From Streptomyces pristinaespiralis (lineage in GTDB: Bacteria; Actinomycetota; Actinomycetes; Streptomycetales; Streptomycetaceae), in assembly GCF_001278075.1 (NCBI RefSeq), contig NZ_CP011340.1, forward strand, positions 5,701,501 to 5,765,500: a DNA stretch of 64,000 nt, read 5' to 3'. Below the pieces are notes generated by a model, which saw nothing but the letters and a program-made list of their open reading frames with translations, did no database searches and was not told where the DNA came from. Shown piece by piece: positions 57,399-64,000 of this stretch. The translations under genes and the position numbers were made by a program. Position 1 is the first letter of the stretch. Every line of letters begins with the position of its first letter.

Positions 57399-58381
57399 CA
57401 ACCAAGATCCTGGTGACCGGTGGCGCCGGTTTCATCGGTTCCCACTACGTCCGCACGCTGCTCGGCCCCGGCGGGCCGGGCGACGTGGCCGTCACCGTGC
57501 TCGACAAGCTCACCTACGCGGGCAACCCGGCCAACCTCGACGAGGTCCGCGACCACCCCGGGTTCGGCTTCGTGCAGGGCGACATCTGCGACGCCGACCT
57601 CGTCGGCAAGCTCATGGCGGAGCACGACCAGGTGGTCCACTTCGCCGCCGAGTCGCACGTGGACCGCTCCATCGACGGCGGGGCGGAGTTCGTGCGCACC
57701 AACGTCCTCGGCACCCACACGCTGGTCGACGCCGCCCACCGGGCCGGCGTCGAGCGGTTCGTCCACATCTCCACCGACGAGGTCTACGGCTCGATCGACG
57801 AGGGCTCCTGGCCGGAGACGCACCCGCTCGAGCCCAACTCGCCGTACTCGTCCGCGAAGGCGTCCAGCGACCTGATCGCCCTGTCGTACCACCGCACCCA
57901 CGGCCTGGACGTCCGGGTGACCCGCTGCTCCAACAACTACGGGCACCACCACTTCCCCGAGAAGGTCATCCCGCTGTTCATCACCAACCTGCTGGACGGC
58001 GGCAAGGTCCCGCTCTACGGCGACGGCGGCAACGTCCGGGACTGGCTGCACATCGACGACCACGTCCAGGGCATCGAACTCGTCCGCACCAAGGGCCGCT
58101 CCGGCGAGGTCTACAACATCGGCGGCGGCACCGAGCTGTCCAACAAGGAGCTCACCGGACTGCTGCTGGAGGCCTGCGGCGCGGACTGGGACACCAGCGT
58201 CGAGTACGTCACCGACCGCAAGGGCCACGACCGCCGCTACTCCGTCGACTGCACCAAGATCCGCGCGGAGCTCGGCTACGAGCCGCGCAAGGACTTCGCC
58301 ACCGGCCTCGCGGAGACGGTGCAGTGGTACCGCGACAACCGCGCCTGGTGGGAGCCGCTGAAGGAGCGTGCGGCGCTGTGA
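57395..58381 (+). CDS. rfbB: dTDP-glucose 4,6-dehydratase
   Basis: A 328-residue extended short-chain dehydrogenase. NAD is bound by G9-x2-G12-x2-G15. Catalytic residues are T127-D128-E129 and Y151-x3-K155. CSNNYGHHHFPEKVIPL is typical of RmlB. It makes dTDP-4-keto-6-deoxyglucose. It overlaps rfbA by 4 nt upstream and rfbD by 4 nt downstream, so the three are translated together. Confidence 0.96.
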   Translation: MTTKILVTGGAGFIGSHYVRTLLGPGGPGDVAVTVLDKLTYAGNPANLDEVRDHPGFGFVQGDICDADLVGKLMAEHDQVVHFAAESHVDRSIDGGAEFVRTNVLGTHTLVDAAHRAGVERFVHISTDEVYGSIDEGSWPETHPLEPNSPYSSAKASSDLIALSYHRTHGLDVRVTRCSNNYGHHHFPEKVIPLFITNLLDGGKVPLYGDGGNVRDWLHIDDHVQGIELVRTKGRSGEVYNIGGGTELSNKELTGLLLEACGADWDTSVEYVTDRKGHDRRYSVDCTKIRAELGYEPRKDFATGLAETVQWYRDNRAWWEPLKERAAL

Positions 58382-59274
58382 GCTGGCTCGTCACGGGCGC
58401 CGGCGGGATGCTCGGCCTGGACGTCGTCGCCCGGCTCGCCGCGGAGGGCGTCCCCGCCGTCCCCGTCGCGCGCGCGGACCTGGACATCACCGACCCCGAC
58501 GCCGTGCGCTCCTGCCTGGCGGACCACCGCCCCGCCGTCGTGGTGAACTGCGCCGCCTGGACGGACGTCGACGGCGCCGAGGAGCGGGAGGCCGCGGCCC
58601 TGGCCGTCAACGGCACCGGCACGAGGAACGTGGCGGAGGCCTGCAAGGAGAGCGGCGCCGTCCTGCTGCACATCTCCACCGACTACGTCTTCGCGGGCGA
58701 CGCCACCCGGCCCTACGCCGAGGACGCCCCCACCGCGCCGCGCAGCGCCTACGGGCGCACCAAGCTGGCGGGGGAGCGGGCGGTGCTCGAGCTGCTGCCG
58801 GAGACCGGCCACGTCATCCGTGCGGCCTGGCTCTACGGCGCGGGCGGCCCCAACTTCGTCCGCACCATGATCCGGCTGGAGGCGGCCAGGGACACCCTCG
58901 ACGTCGTGGACGACCAGCGCGGCCAGCCCACCTGGAGCGCCGACCTCGCCGGTCTGCTCGTGCGGCTGGGGCGGGCGGCGGTGGCCGGGACGGTCCCCGC
59001 CGGCGTCCACCACGGCACCAGCCGGGGCGAGACCACCTGGTACGGCTTCACCAGGGAGATCTTCCGGCTGCTGGGCGCGGACCCGGACCGGGTACGGCCG
59101 ACGGACAGCGCGGCCTTCGTGCGCCCGGCGCCCCGTCCCGCGTACAGCGTCCTCGGGCACGAGGGCTGGCGGGGCACCGGCATCGAACCCGTTCGCGACT
59201 GGCGCGAGGCGCTCGCAGAAGCGTTCCCCGCACTGGTGGAAGCAGAGCGCGGAACGGGTGCTACTGGCCAGTAG
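58378..59274 (+). CDS. rfbD: dTDP-4-dehydrorhamnose reductase
   Basis: A 298-residue reductase from the GTG at 58378 (GTGA overlap with rfbB). WLVTGAGGMLGLDVV binds NADPH. NCAAWTDVDGAEE, STDYVFAGD and AYGRTKLAGE carry the family motifs, including the Tyr-Lys pair. It performs the last step to dTDP-L-rhamnose. The operon appears to end here; a new promoter precedes the next gene. Confidence 0.94.
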   Translation: MSWLVTGAGGMLGLDVVARLAAEGVPAVPVARADLDITDPDAVRSCLADHRPAVVVNCAAWTDVDGAEEREAAALAVNGTGTRNVAEACKESGAVLLHISTDYVFAGDATRPYAEDAPTAPRSAYGRTKLAGERAVLELLPETGHVIRAAWLYGAGGPNFVRTMIRLEAARDTLDVVDDQRGQPTWSADLAGLLVRLGRAAVAGTVPAGVHHGTSRGETTWYGFTREIFRLLGADPDRVRPTDSAAFVRPAPRPAYSVLGHEGWRGTGIEPVRDWREALAEAFPALVEAERGTGATGQ

Positions 59275-59277
59275 ACA

Positions 59278-59340
59278 TTTACGTCCGGGCCGCGTACACG
59301 CTAACTTCGCTGGGAATCAATCAATTTGATTCCCAGCGAA
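59278..59340 (+). promoter_or_regulatory. Promoter and 15-bp perfect inverted repeat before the methyltransferase-like gene
   Basis: TTTACG (59278-59283) and CTAACT (59301-59306) are 17 nt apart. The repeat TTCGCTGGGAATCAA (59306-59320) and its exact complement (59326-59340) flank TCAAT, and the start codon follows 11 nt later. The repeat spans the likely transcription start, so it may be an operator or a 5' mRNA hairpin. Confidence 0.6.
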
Positions 59341-59351
59341 GGGTTCGATCG

Positions 59352-60146
59352 GTGGATCGCCACGGTTTTCTGCGTCAACTGCACCGCACGTACAAACCCC
59401 GCAACTATCTCGAAATCGGGGTCAATGACGGACGCAGTCTGGCACTCTCCCGGGTCCCTTCCGTCGCGATCGATCCGGCGTTCCGTGTGGTGACGAGCAT
59501 CAGTTGCGATGTCCACCTCGTCAAAGCCACCAGTGACGACTTCTTCGCGCGCAAGGACCCGCTGGTGCATCTGCGTACCGGCCGCAATCCCTTCCGCGCC
59601 CTGGCCCGCAAGGACCCGCTGAATGTCCTCGGCGGAGAGCCGAAGCTCGAGCTTTCGTTCATCGACGGAATGCACCTCTTCGAGTACGCGCTCCGCGACT
59701 TCATGAACGTCGAGCGGCACTCACGCTGGTCCAGCGTGATCGTGCTCGACGACATGCTCCCGAGGAACGTCGACGAGGCGGCCCGCGACCGGCACACCAA
59801 GTTCTGGGCCGGCGACGTCTACAAGGTCGCCCAGGTCCTGCGGAAGTACCGCCCCGACCTGGTCGTCGTCGAGGTCGACACCGCGCCGACCGGAGTCGTG
59901 GCGATCTTCGGCGCCGACCCGGAGAGCACCGTCCTCAAGAACGCGTACGACAAGATCATCGAAGAGTACGTCGTGCCCGACCCGCAGGACGTGCCCGAGG
60001 AGATCCTCGTCCGCAAGAACGCCGTCCAGCCCGAGGCGCTGCTCGGCGCCGACTTCTGGCCCGCCCTGATCAAGGCCCGCGCGCTGCGCCGGCCGCGCTC
60101 GGCCTTCGCGCCGGTGCGCAGGAGCCTCGAGAGGCTCACCGGCTGA
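59352..60146 (+). CDS. Class I SAM-dependent methyltransferase-like protein
   Basis: A 264-residue protein from the GTG at 59352, with AAGGG upstream. NYLEIGVNDGRSLALS is a SAM-binding motif I. ELSFIDGMHLFEYALRDF resembles motif II of the Methyltransf_24/CmcI type, where FIDGDH is usual; here Met replaces Asp. SVIVLDDMLPRN follows. It could methylate a sugar hydroxyl or phosphate of the surface polymer. The C-terminus is basic. A terminator separates it from the convergent rfbC. Confidence 0.75.
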   Translation: MDRHGFLRQLHRTYKPRNYLEIGVNDGRSLALSRVPSVAIDPAFRVVTSISCDVHLVKATSDDFFARKDPLVHLRTGRNPFRALARKDPLNVLGGEPKLELSFIDGMHLFEYALRDFMNVERHSRWSSVIVLDDMLPRNVDEAARDRHTKFWAGDVYKVAQVLRKYRPDLVVVEVDTAPTGVVAIFGADPESTVLKNAYDKIIEEYVVPDPQDVPEEILVRKNAVQPEALLGADFWPALIKARALRRPRSAFAPVRRSLERLTG

Positions 60147-60159
60147 ACCGCTCCGCGAA

Positions 60160-60186
60160 CGCCCCGGGTCCGCCGGACCCGGGGCG
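60160..60186. terminator. 13-bp hairpin between convergent genes
   Basis: CGCCCCGGGTCCG (60160-60172) and CGGACCCGGGGCG (60174-60186) are exact complements around one base. Confidence 0.8.
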
Positions 60187-60207
60187 TCGCCGTGCGCCCC
60201 GCGTGGC

Positions 60208-60807
60208 TCAGCCGCGCGCGGCCAGTTCCGCGTAATAGGCGCGGCACTCCTCGTACCGCGGCAGCAGGCCCTGGCGCTCCGCCTCGGCCAGCGACGGAGC
60301 CGCGGCGTCCTTGTCAGAGAGGACCGGGGTGATGTCCTGCGGCCACTCGATGCCCAGACCGGGGTCGAGCGGGTCGATGCCGTGCTCGCGTTCGGGGGCG
60401 TAACCCTCGGAGCAGAGGTAGACGACCGTGGCGTCGTCCGTCAGAGCCATGAAGGCGTGACCGAGGCCCTCCGACAGATAGACGCTGCGGTGGTCGACGT
60501 CGTCGAGACGCACCGCCTCCCACTTCCCGAACGTCGGTGAGCCGACCCGGATGTCGACCACGACGTCCAGGACGGTGCCCCGCACGCACTTGACGTACTT
60601 CGCCTGGCTCGGCGGGACGTCGGCGAAGTGGACACCGCGGAGCGTGCCGCGGCTGGAGACCGAGCAGTTGGCCTGGGCGAGCCGCAGACCGTGGCCGGCG
60701 GCCTTCGCGAAATCACCCTCCTTGAACCACTCGTGGAAGCTCCCACGGCTGTCCGGGAAGATCTTCGGCTCGTGCACCCAGGCGCCGGTGATGGAGAGCT
60801 GCCGCAT
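60208..60807 (-). CDS. rfbC: dTDP-4-dehydrorhamnose 3,5-epimerase
   Basis: A 199-residue cupin-fold epimerase with GAGGACAGG before the ATG. The catalytic base is His60 in RGTLRGVHF. Y130 in VVYLCSEGYAP and H117 in LGHAFMAL fit the active site. It completes the dTDP-L-rhamnose set with rfbA, rfbB and rfbD, although it lies on the opposite strand and apart from them. The GT2 gene on the same strand starts further upstream (63034) and ends 64 bp before it, so the two may share a transcript. Confidence 0.95.
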   Translation of the reverse strand: MRQLSITGAWVHEPKIFPDSRGSFHEWFKEGDFAKAAGHGLRLAQANCSVSSRGTLRGVHFADVPPSQAKYVKCVRGTVLDVVVDIRVGSPTFGKWEAVRLDDVDHRSVYLSEGLGHAFMALTDDATVVYLCSEGYAPEREHGIDPLDPGLGIEWPQDITPVLSDKDAAAPSLAEAERQGLLPRYEECRAYYAELAARG

Positions 60808-60871
60808 GTGATCCTGTCCTCGTTCGGGTGTTGCGGTCAGGTGGCCGATGCCGGGCCCGCGGGTGTGCCGG

Positions 60872-63034
60872 TCATCCCAGCAGCCGCGCCGCGAACCGGC
60901 GGACCTTCCTGCGCCCGGAGGACGGCAGCCGTCGCACGACGGGGCCGGCCACGGCGCGCACCGCCTCGCGCAGCGCCGCCCGGCGGCGCTGCACCGTCAG
61001 CTTCCGCAGCAGGGCGGGGTCCGGCGCGGGGAGGCTGTCGTCCAGCCGGAGACGGCCGGTGGCATCGACGTCCACCGTACACAGCGCCAGCGCCCGGCCC
61101 TTCTCGCCGTCGAGCCGCACTCCGAGCTGCCAGGTGCCCGCGGGCGCACCCTCGATCCGGCGGGGCACCGACAGGTGAGCGCGACCGTGCACCGGGCGCA
61201 GCGTCGACGGGACCGCGTGGACGACCGCTGCGTCCGGTGCCTCCGAGGTCTCCGGTTCCTGCCGTCCCGTCTCCGCCGCTCCGGTCGCGTCAGGGGCGGG
61301 CGCGGCCGGCGGCTTGCTCAGCACCAGCTGCACCGCCGTGGGAGCGGTCGTGGCGGTCGTGACCAGGTCGAGCCGCAGCTGCGGCGAACGCCCCGGCATG
61401 CACAGCACGGTGCGGCCCTCCATGTACGGGACCAGCTTCTTGCCGCGACGGGAGACGTCGAGGGTCAGATTGCCGTGCGGGTCGGTGAAGTACGGGATCA
61501 CGGGGCGGGCGGGCGCGGACAGCAGCGCCGGGAGGCACTGGCCGTCGACGTGCTCCGCACGCTCGGCGCCCAGCCGGGTCTTGCGCACGAGACCGAGGCC
61601 CCGCACGCTCACCCAGGCGTCCCAGAAGCCCCGCGGAAGGCTGCCCCGGCCCTTGCGGCCGCCCTGGGTGGACAGCACGCCGGTGCCGCGGAGCACGACC
61701 TCGCAGGTCCGGCCCGCTCCGTCCGGTCCGTTCGCGCCGGACTCGGCGATCTCGTCGTCCTCGTCGTCGAGCATCTCGACGCGGGTCTCGAGCGTGGTCG
61801 GGCACAGCCACTCCACGGCCTTCTCGCGATCACGCAGCGACAGCTCTGCCTGGAAGCCGGCGAGATCGTCGGTGATGTCGAGGAGTGCGCCCTCGGGGAG
61901 GAAGCCGGACGTGATGTCGGGGTGCACGTAGAGCCGCTCGTCACGGCGCAGGAGCTTCAGCGGCAGCCGCTGCTCGCCGTGGACCAGCCGTCCGGCCATG
62001 GTCACCGTGATCCGGCCGTCGGTCTCCCACCGCACGTTCTCGAGCCGTGCGGAGCCCTTGACGGACGCACCGAGACGGGCGAGCCGCACCAGCCCTTCCG
62101 CGTTGTTCTCACGCAGCAGCGTGGAGCGCATCCGCAGCATCGGCCCGAGGCCGTCGTGCACGGAGTCGTCCATGTACTCCAGTGCGAGCGGCCGTACGGC
62201 GTCGACCATCTCGCGCAGATAGTCGTCCTCGTACTTGAGCACCGCCGGCTCACTGAGGCGGCCCAGCATCTCCACCCGGTAGAAGCGGCGCAGCACCCGG
62301 TCCCGCAGCGCACCCGGCTCGGTGTTGGCGACGACGACGTCGAGGACCTCGCGGAGGTTGCCGTAGTAGCCCTCGGGGACGAGCTTCGCCGACCCGGCGT
62401 TCTTGCCGTCGTCCCGCTTCGAGTAGTGGTAGCAGGTGTACGTGCCGAGGATCGAGACGACCTTGGCGGGGAAGTACGCCCGCATCATGTACAGCTGGTC
62501 CTCGAGGCGGCGCTTGCCCTCGGGATAGGCGATGCCGTGCTCGCGCAGGAACGCGGTGCGGAACATCTTGTGCGGCGTGAGGCTGTCGAAGAGCGGAGCG
62601 TCCCGCAGCGTGCACTTCTCGCGGTTCGTACGGAAGACGCCGTGCGGCACACCGCGGAAGTTGCTGGCCACCTTGCCGATGACGATGTCGGAGCCGTTCC
62701 TGTGCCCCATGTCGTAGAGGCGGCGCAGCGCGTCCGTGCCCAGGTGGTCGTCCTGGTCGAGGAACTGGACGTACTCACCGAGGGCTTCGGCGACCCCGAT
62801 GTTCCGCGGCTTGCCGGGCCAGCCGGAATTGGGGATGTGGATCACCCGGAAGTGGGGGTGCTCGGCCGCCAGCTTGTCGAGCCGCTCCGGGGTGTCGTCG
62901 GTGGAGCCGTCATCGACGAAGAGGACCTCGAACTCCCCGGCCGGAAGGGTCTGGCGGACCAGGGAATCGATGCACGGGTCGATGTACTTCCCCGGGTTGT
63001 ACACCGGGATGACGACACTCACTTTGACCGACAC
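60872..63034 (-). CDS. GT2 glycosyltransferase with long C-terminal beta region
   Basis: A 720-residue protein from the GTG at 63034. The GT-A family 2 domain occupies about 1-230: [31 protein letters not shown] near 40 and metal motif D93-Q-D95. The middle 330-550 and end 600-690 are beta-rich without a recognised signature, separated by an acidic and Pro/Ala linker. The last 40 residues are very basic ([20 protein letters not shown] and [12 protein letters not shown]). This layout resembles teichoic-acid tailoring or polymerising glycosyltransferases such as TarS, where C-terminal beta domains hold the enzyme together, but that is inference. It is divergent from proB. Confidence 0.83.
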   Translation of the reverse strand: MSVKVSVVIPVYNPGKYIDPCIDSLVRQTLPAGEFEVLFVDDGSTDDTPERLDKLAAEHPHFRVIHIPNSGWPGKPRNIGVAEALGEYVQFLDQDDHLGTDALRRLYDMGHRNGSDIVIGKVASNFRGVPHGVFRTNREKCTLRDAPLFDSLTPHKMFRTAFLREHGIAYPEGKRRLEDQLYMMRAYFPAKVVSILGTYTCYHYSKRDDGKNAGSAKLVPEGYYGNLREVLDVVVANTEPGALRDRVLRRFYRVEMLGRLSEPAVLKYEDDYLREMVDAVRPLALEYMDDSVHDGLGPMLRMRSTLLRENNAEGLVRLARLGASVKGSARLENVRWETDGRITVTMAGRLVHGEQRLPLKLLRRDERLYVHPDITSGFLPEGALLDITDDLAGFQAELSLRDREKAVEWLCPTTLETRVEMLDDEDDEIAESGANGPDGAGRTCEVVLRGTGVLSTQGGRKGRGSLPRGFWDAWVSVRGLGLVRKTRLGAERAEHVDGQCLPALLSAPARPVIPYFTDPHGNLTLDVSRRGKKLVPYMEGRTVLCMPGRSPQLRLDLVTTATTAPTAVQLVLSKPPAAPAPDATGAAETGRQEPETSEAPDAAVVHAVPSTLRPVHGRAHLSVPRRIEGAPAGTWQLGVRLDGEKGRALALCTVDVDATGRLRLDDSLPAPDPALLRKLTVQRRRAALREAVRAVAGPVVRRLPSSGRRKVRRFAARLLG

Positions 63035-63311
63035 AGCTGCGCCCCGTCTGTTGTGGGAACCGGAGTCGAAGGTGGCGGGCCGGAGACAGGCATGCGCCGG
63101 TACGGGCGCGGGCCACCGCCCACCGGCCACCCTAGCGGTTGGCCGGATCGAACAACCATCGCCACAGTCAACTCACGTCACGCGGCAGGCCCTTCCGGCG
63201 TGGCACCCTCCTTCCCGGGCCGGTGGCGACAGGTGCCGCCGGCCGGATGCTGCTGTCCAGCGAGCGGAATGCCCGCGCACACGAGCGGGGCGCTGGCATA
63301 CATTCGGCCTT

Positions 63312-64000
63312 GTGACAGAGGCGAGGCACGGCGTGACAGGACAGAGCCCGGAACAGCAGGCCGCGGGGCGTTCGGGAGGAGCCCCGGCGGGGCAGCCACC
63401 CGCCGCCCCCGCACCGGCGGGCACGGTTCCGGCGAGGGCCCACGTGACCGCCGCCCGCCGGATCGTCGTCAAGGTCGGCTCCTCCTCCCTGACCACCGCC
63501 GCCGGAGGGCTCGACGCCGACCGGGTGGACGCCCTGGTCGACGTGCTGGCCAAGGTCCGCAGCGGCGGCGAGAAGGAGATAGTGCTCGTCTCCTCCGGCG
63601 CCATCGCCGCAGGTCTCGCGCCGCTCGGGCTCACCCGCCGGCCCAAGGACCTGGCCCGTCAGCAGGCCGCCGCCAGCGTCGGCCAGGGCCTGCTCGTCGC
63701 CCGCTACACCGCGTCCTTCGCCCGCTACGGCGTCCGCGTCGGCCAGGTGCTGCTGACCAGCGACGACACCAGCCGCCGCGCCCACTACCGCAACGCGTAC
63801 CGGACCTTGGACCAGCTCCTGGCCATGGGCGCCCTCCCGGTCGTCAACGAGAACGACACCGTCGCCACCGACGAGATCCGCTTCGGCGACAACGACCGGC
63901 TCGCCGCGCTCGTCGCCCACCTCGTACGGGCCGACCTGCTGATCCTGCTCTCCGACGTCGACGGCCTGTACGACGGCGACCCGGCCCGTCCCGACACCAG
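63312..64000 (+). CDS. proB: Glutamate 5-kinase (3' end outside window)
   Basis: The frame runs off the window edge. The amino-acid kinase fold is clear: [67 protein letters not shown] and [19 protein letters not shown]. It phosphorylates glutamate in the first step of proline synthesis. The first 44 residues from the GTG at 63312 are a Pro/Ala/Gly-rich extension. TACATT (63299-63304) ends 7 nt before that GTG, which supports a leaderless start. GTG codons at 63333 and 63444 are alternatives; the last begins right at the conserved fold. Confidence 0.92.
   Translation, partial: MTEARHGVTGQSPEQQAAGRSGGAPAGQPPAAPAPAGTVPARAHVTAARRIVVKVGSSSLTTAAGGLDADRVDALVDVLAKVRSGGEKEIVLVSSGAIAAGLAPLGLTRRPKDLARQQAAASVGQGLLVARYTASFARYGVRVGQVLLTSDDTSRRAHYRNAYRTLDQLLAMGALPVVNENDTVATDEIRFGDNDRLAALVAHLVRADLLILLSDVDGLYDGDPARPDT

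Noticed and set aside
42782-63034. Secondary-metabolite cluster with deoxysugar genes
   Set aside because: No polyketide, peptide or terpene synthase is present. The rfb set is complete for rhamnose and sits among wall-polymer enzymes.

Overview
The window is high-GC actinobacterial chromosome, almost certainly Streptomyces. The evidence is GTG starts throughout, paired clpP1-clpP2-clpX next to tig, valS-folC-DUF4233-ndk, mreB-mreC-mreD-PBP2-rodA, a very long RNase E/G beside rplU-rpmA-obgE, and a pSAM2-type integrative element in a tRNA-Gly gene. Both ends cut genes: a SpoIIE-type phosphatase at the left and proB at the right.

Layout. 1-4.4 kb: phosphatase 3' end, CPA2 antiporter, small HD hydrolase, acyltransferase and a small membrane protein. 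4.45-8.76 kb: the decayed remains of an actinomycete integrative element between 45-bp direct repeats. It keeps an intact excisionase and two intact cargo genes, but its regulator, replication initiator and integrase are broken. 8.7-13.7 kb: tRNA-Gly, tRNA-Pro, trigger factor and the Clp protease genes. 13.7-20 kb: a membrane protein, valS, folC, DUF4233 and ndk. 20-26.5 kb: the cell-wall elongation operon mreBCD-PBP2-rodA. 26.7-42.5 kb: a CYTH-CHAD protein, two radical-SAM-linked genes, RNase E/G, L21, L27 and Obg. This block is split by a decaying D-glucarate catabolic island (intact glucarate dehydratase, frameshifted LysR gene, C-terminal scrap of an aldehyde dehydrogenase) and by a membrane protein with an internal duplication.

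42.8-63 kb is a surface-polymer locus. It holds two Stealth-family sugar-phosphate transferases (one fused to a GT4 glycosyltransferase), another GT4 enzyme, a fused cytidylyltransferase-reductase of the CDP-ribitol type, a TagF-like polyol-phosphate transferase, two GT2 glycosyltransferases, a complete dTDP-L-rhamnose pathway (rfbA, rfbB, rfbD, rfbC) and a methyltransferase-like gene. I infer that these genes make a phosphodiester-linked, rhamnose-containing wall glycopolymer. This is the best candidate in the window for an undescribed system.

Regulatory DNA is unusually readable. Many gene ends carry perfect inverted repeats with 13-23 bp arms, tiny loops and no U-tract. Several genes have a -10-like hexamer 6-7 nt before the start codon, which predicts leaderless mRNAs. 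All assignments come from reading the sequence and recalling family motifs; no database search was run.
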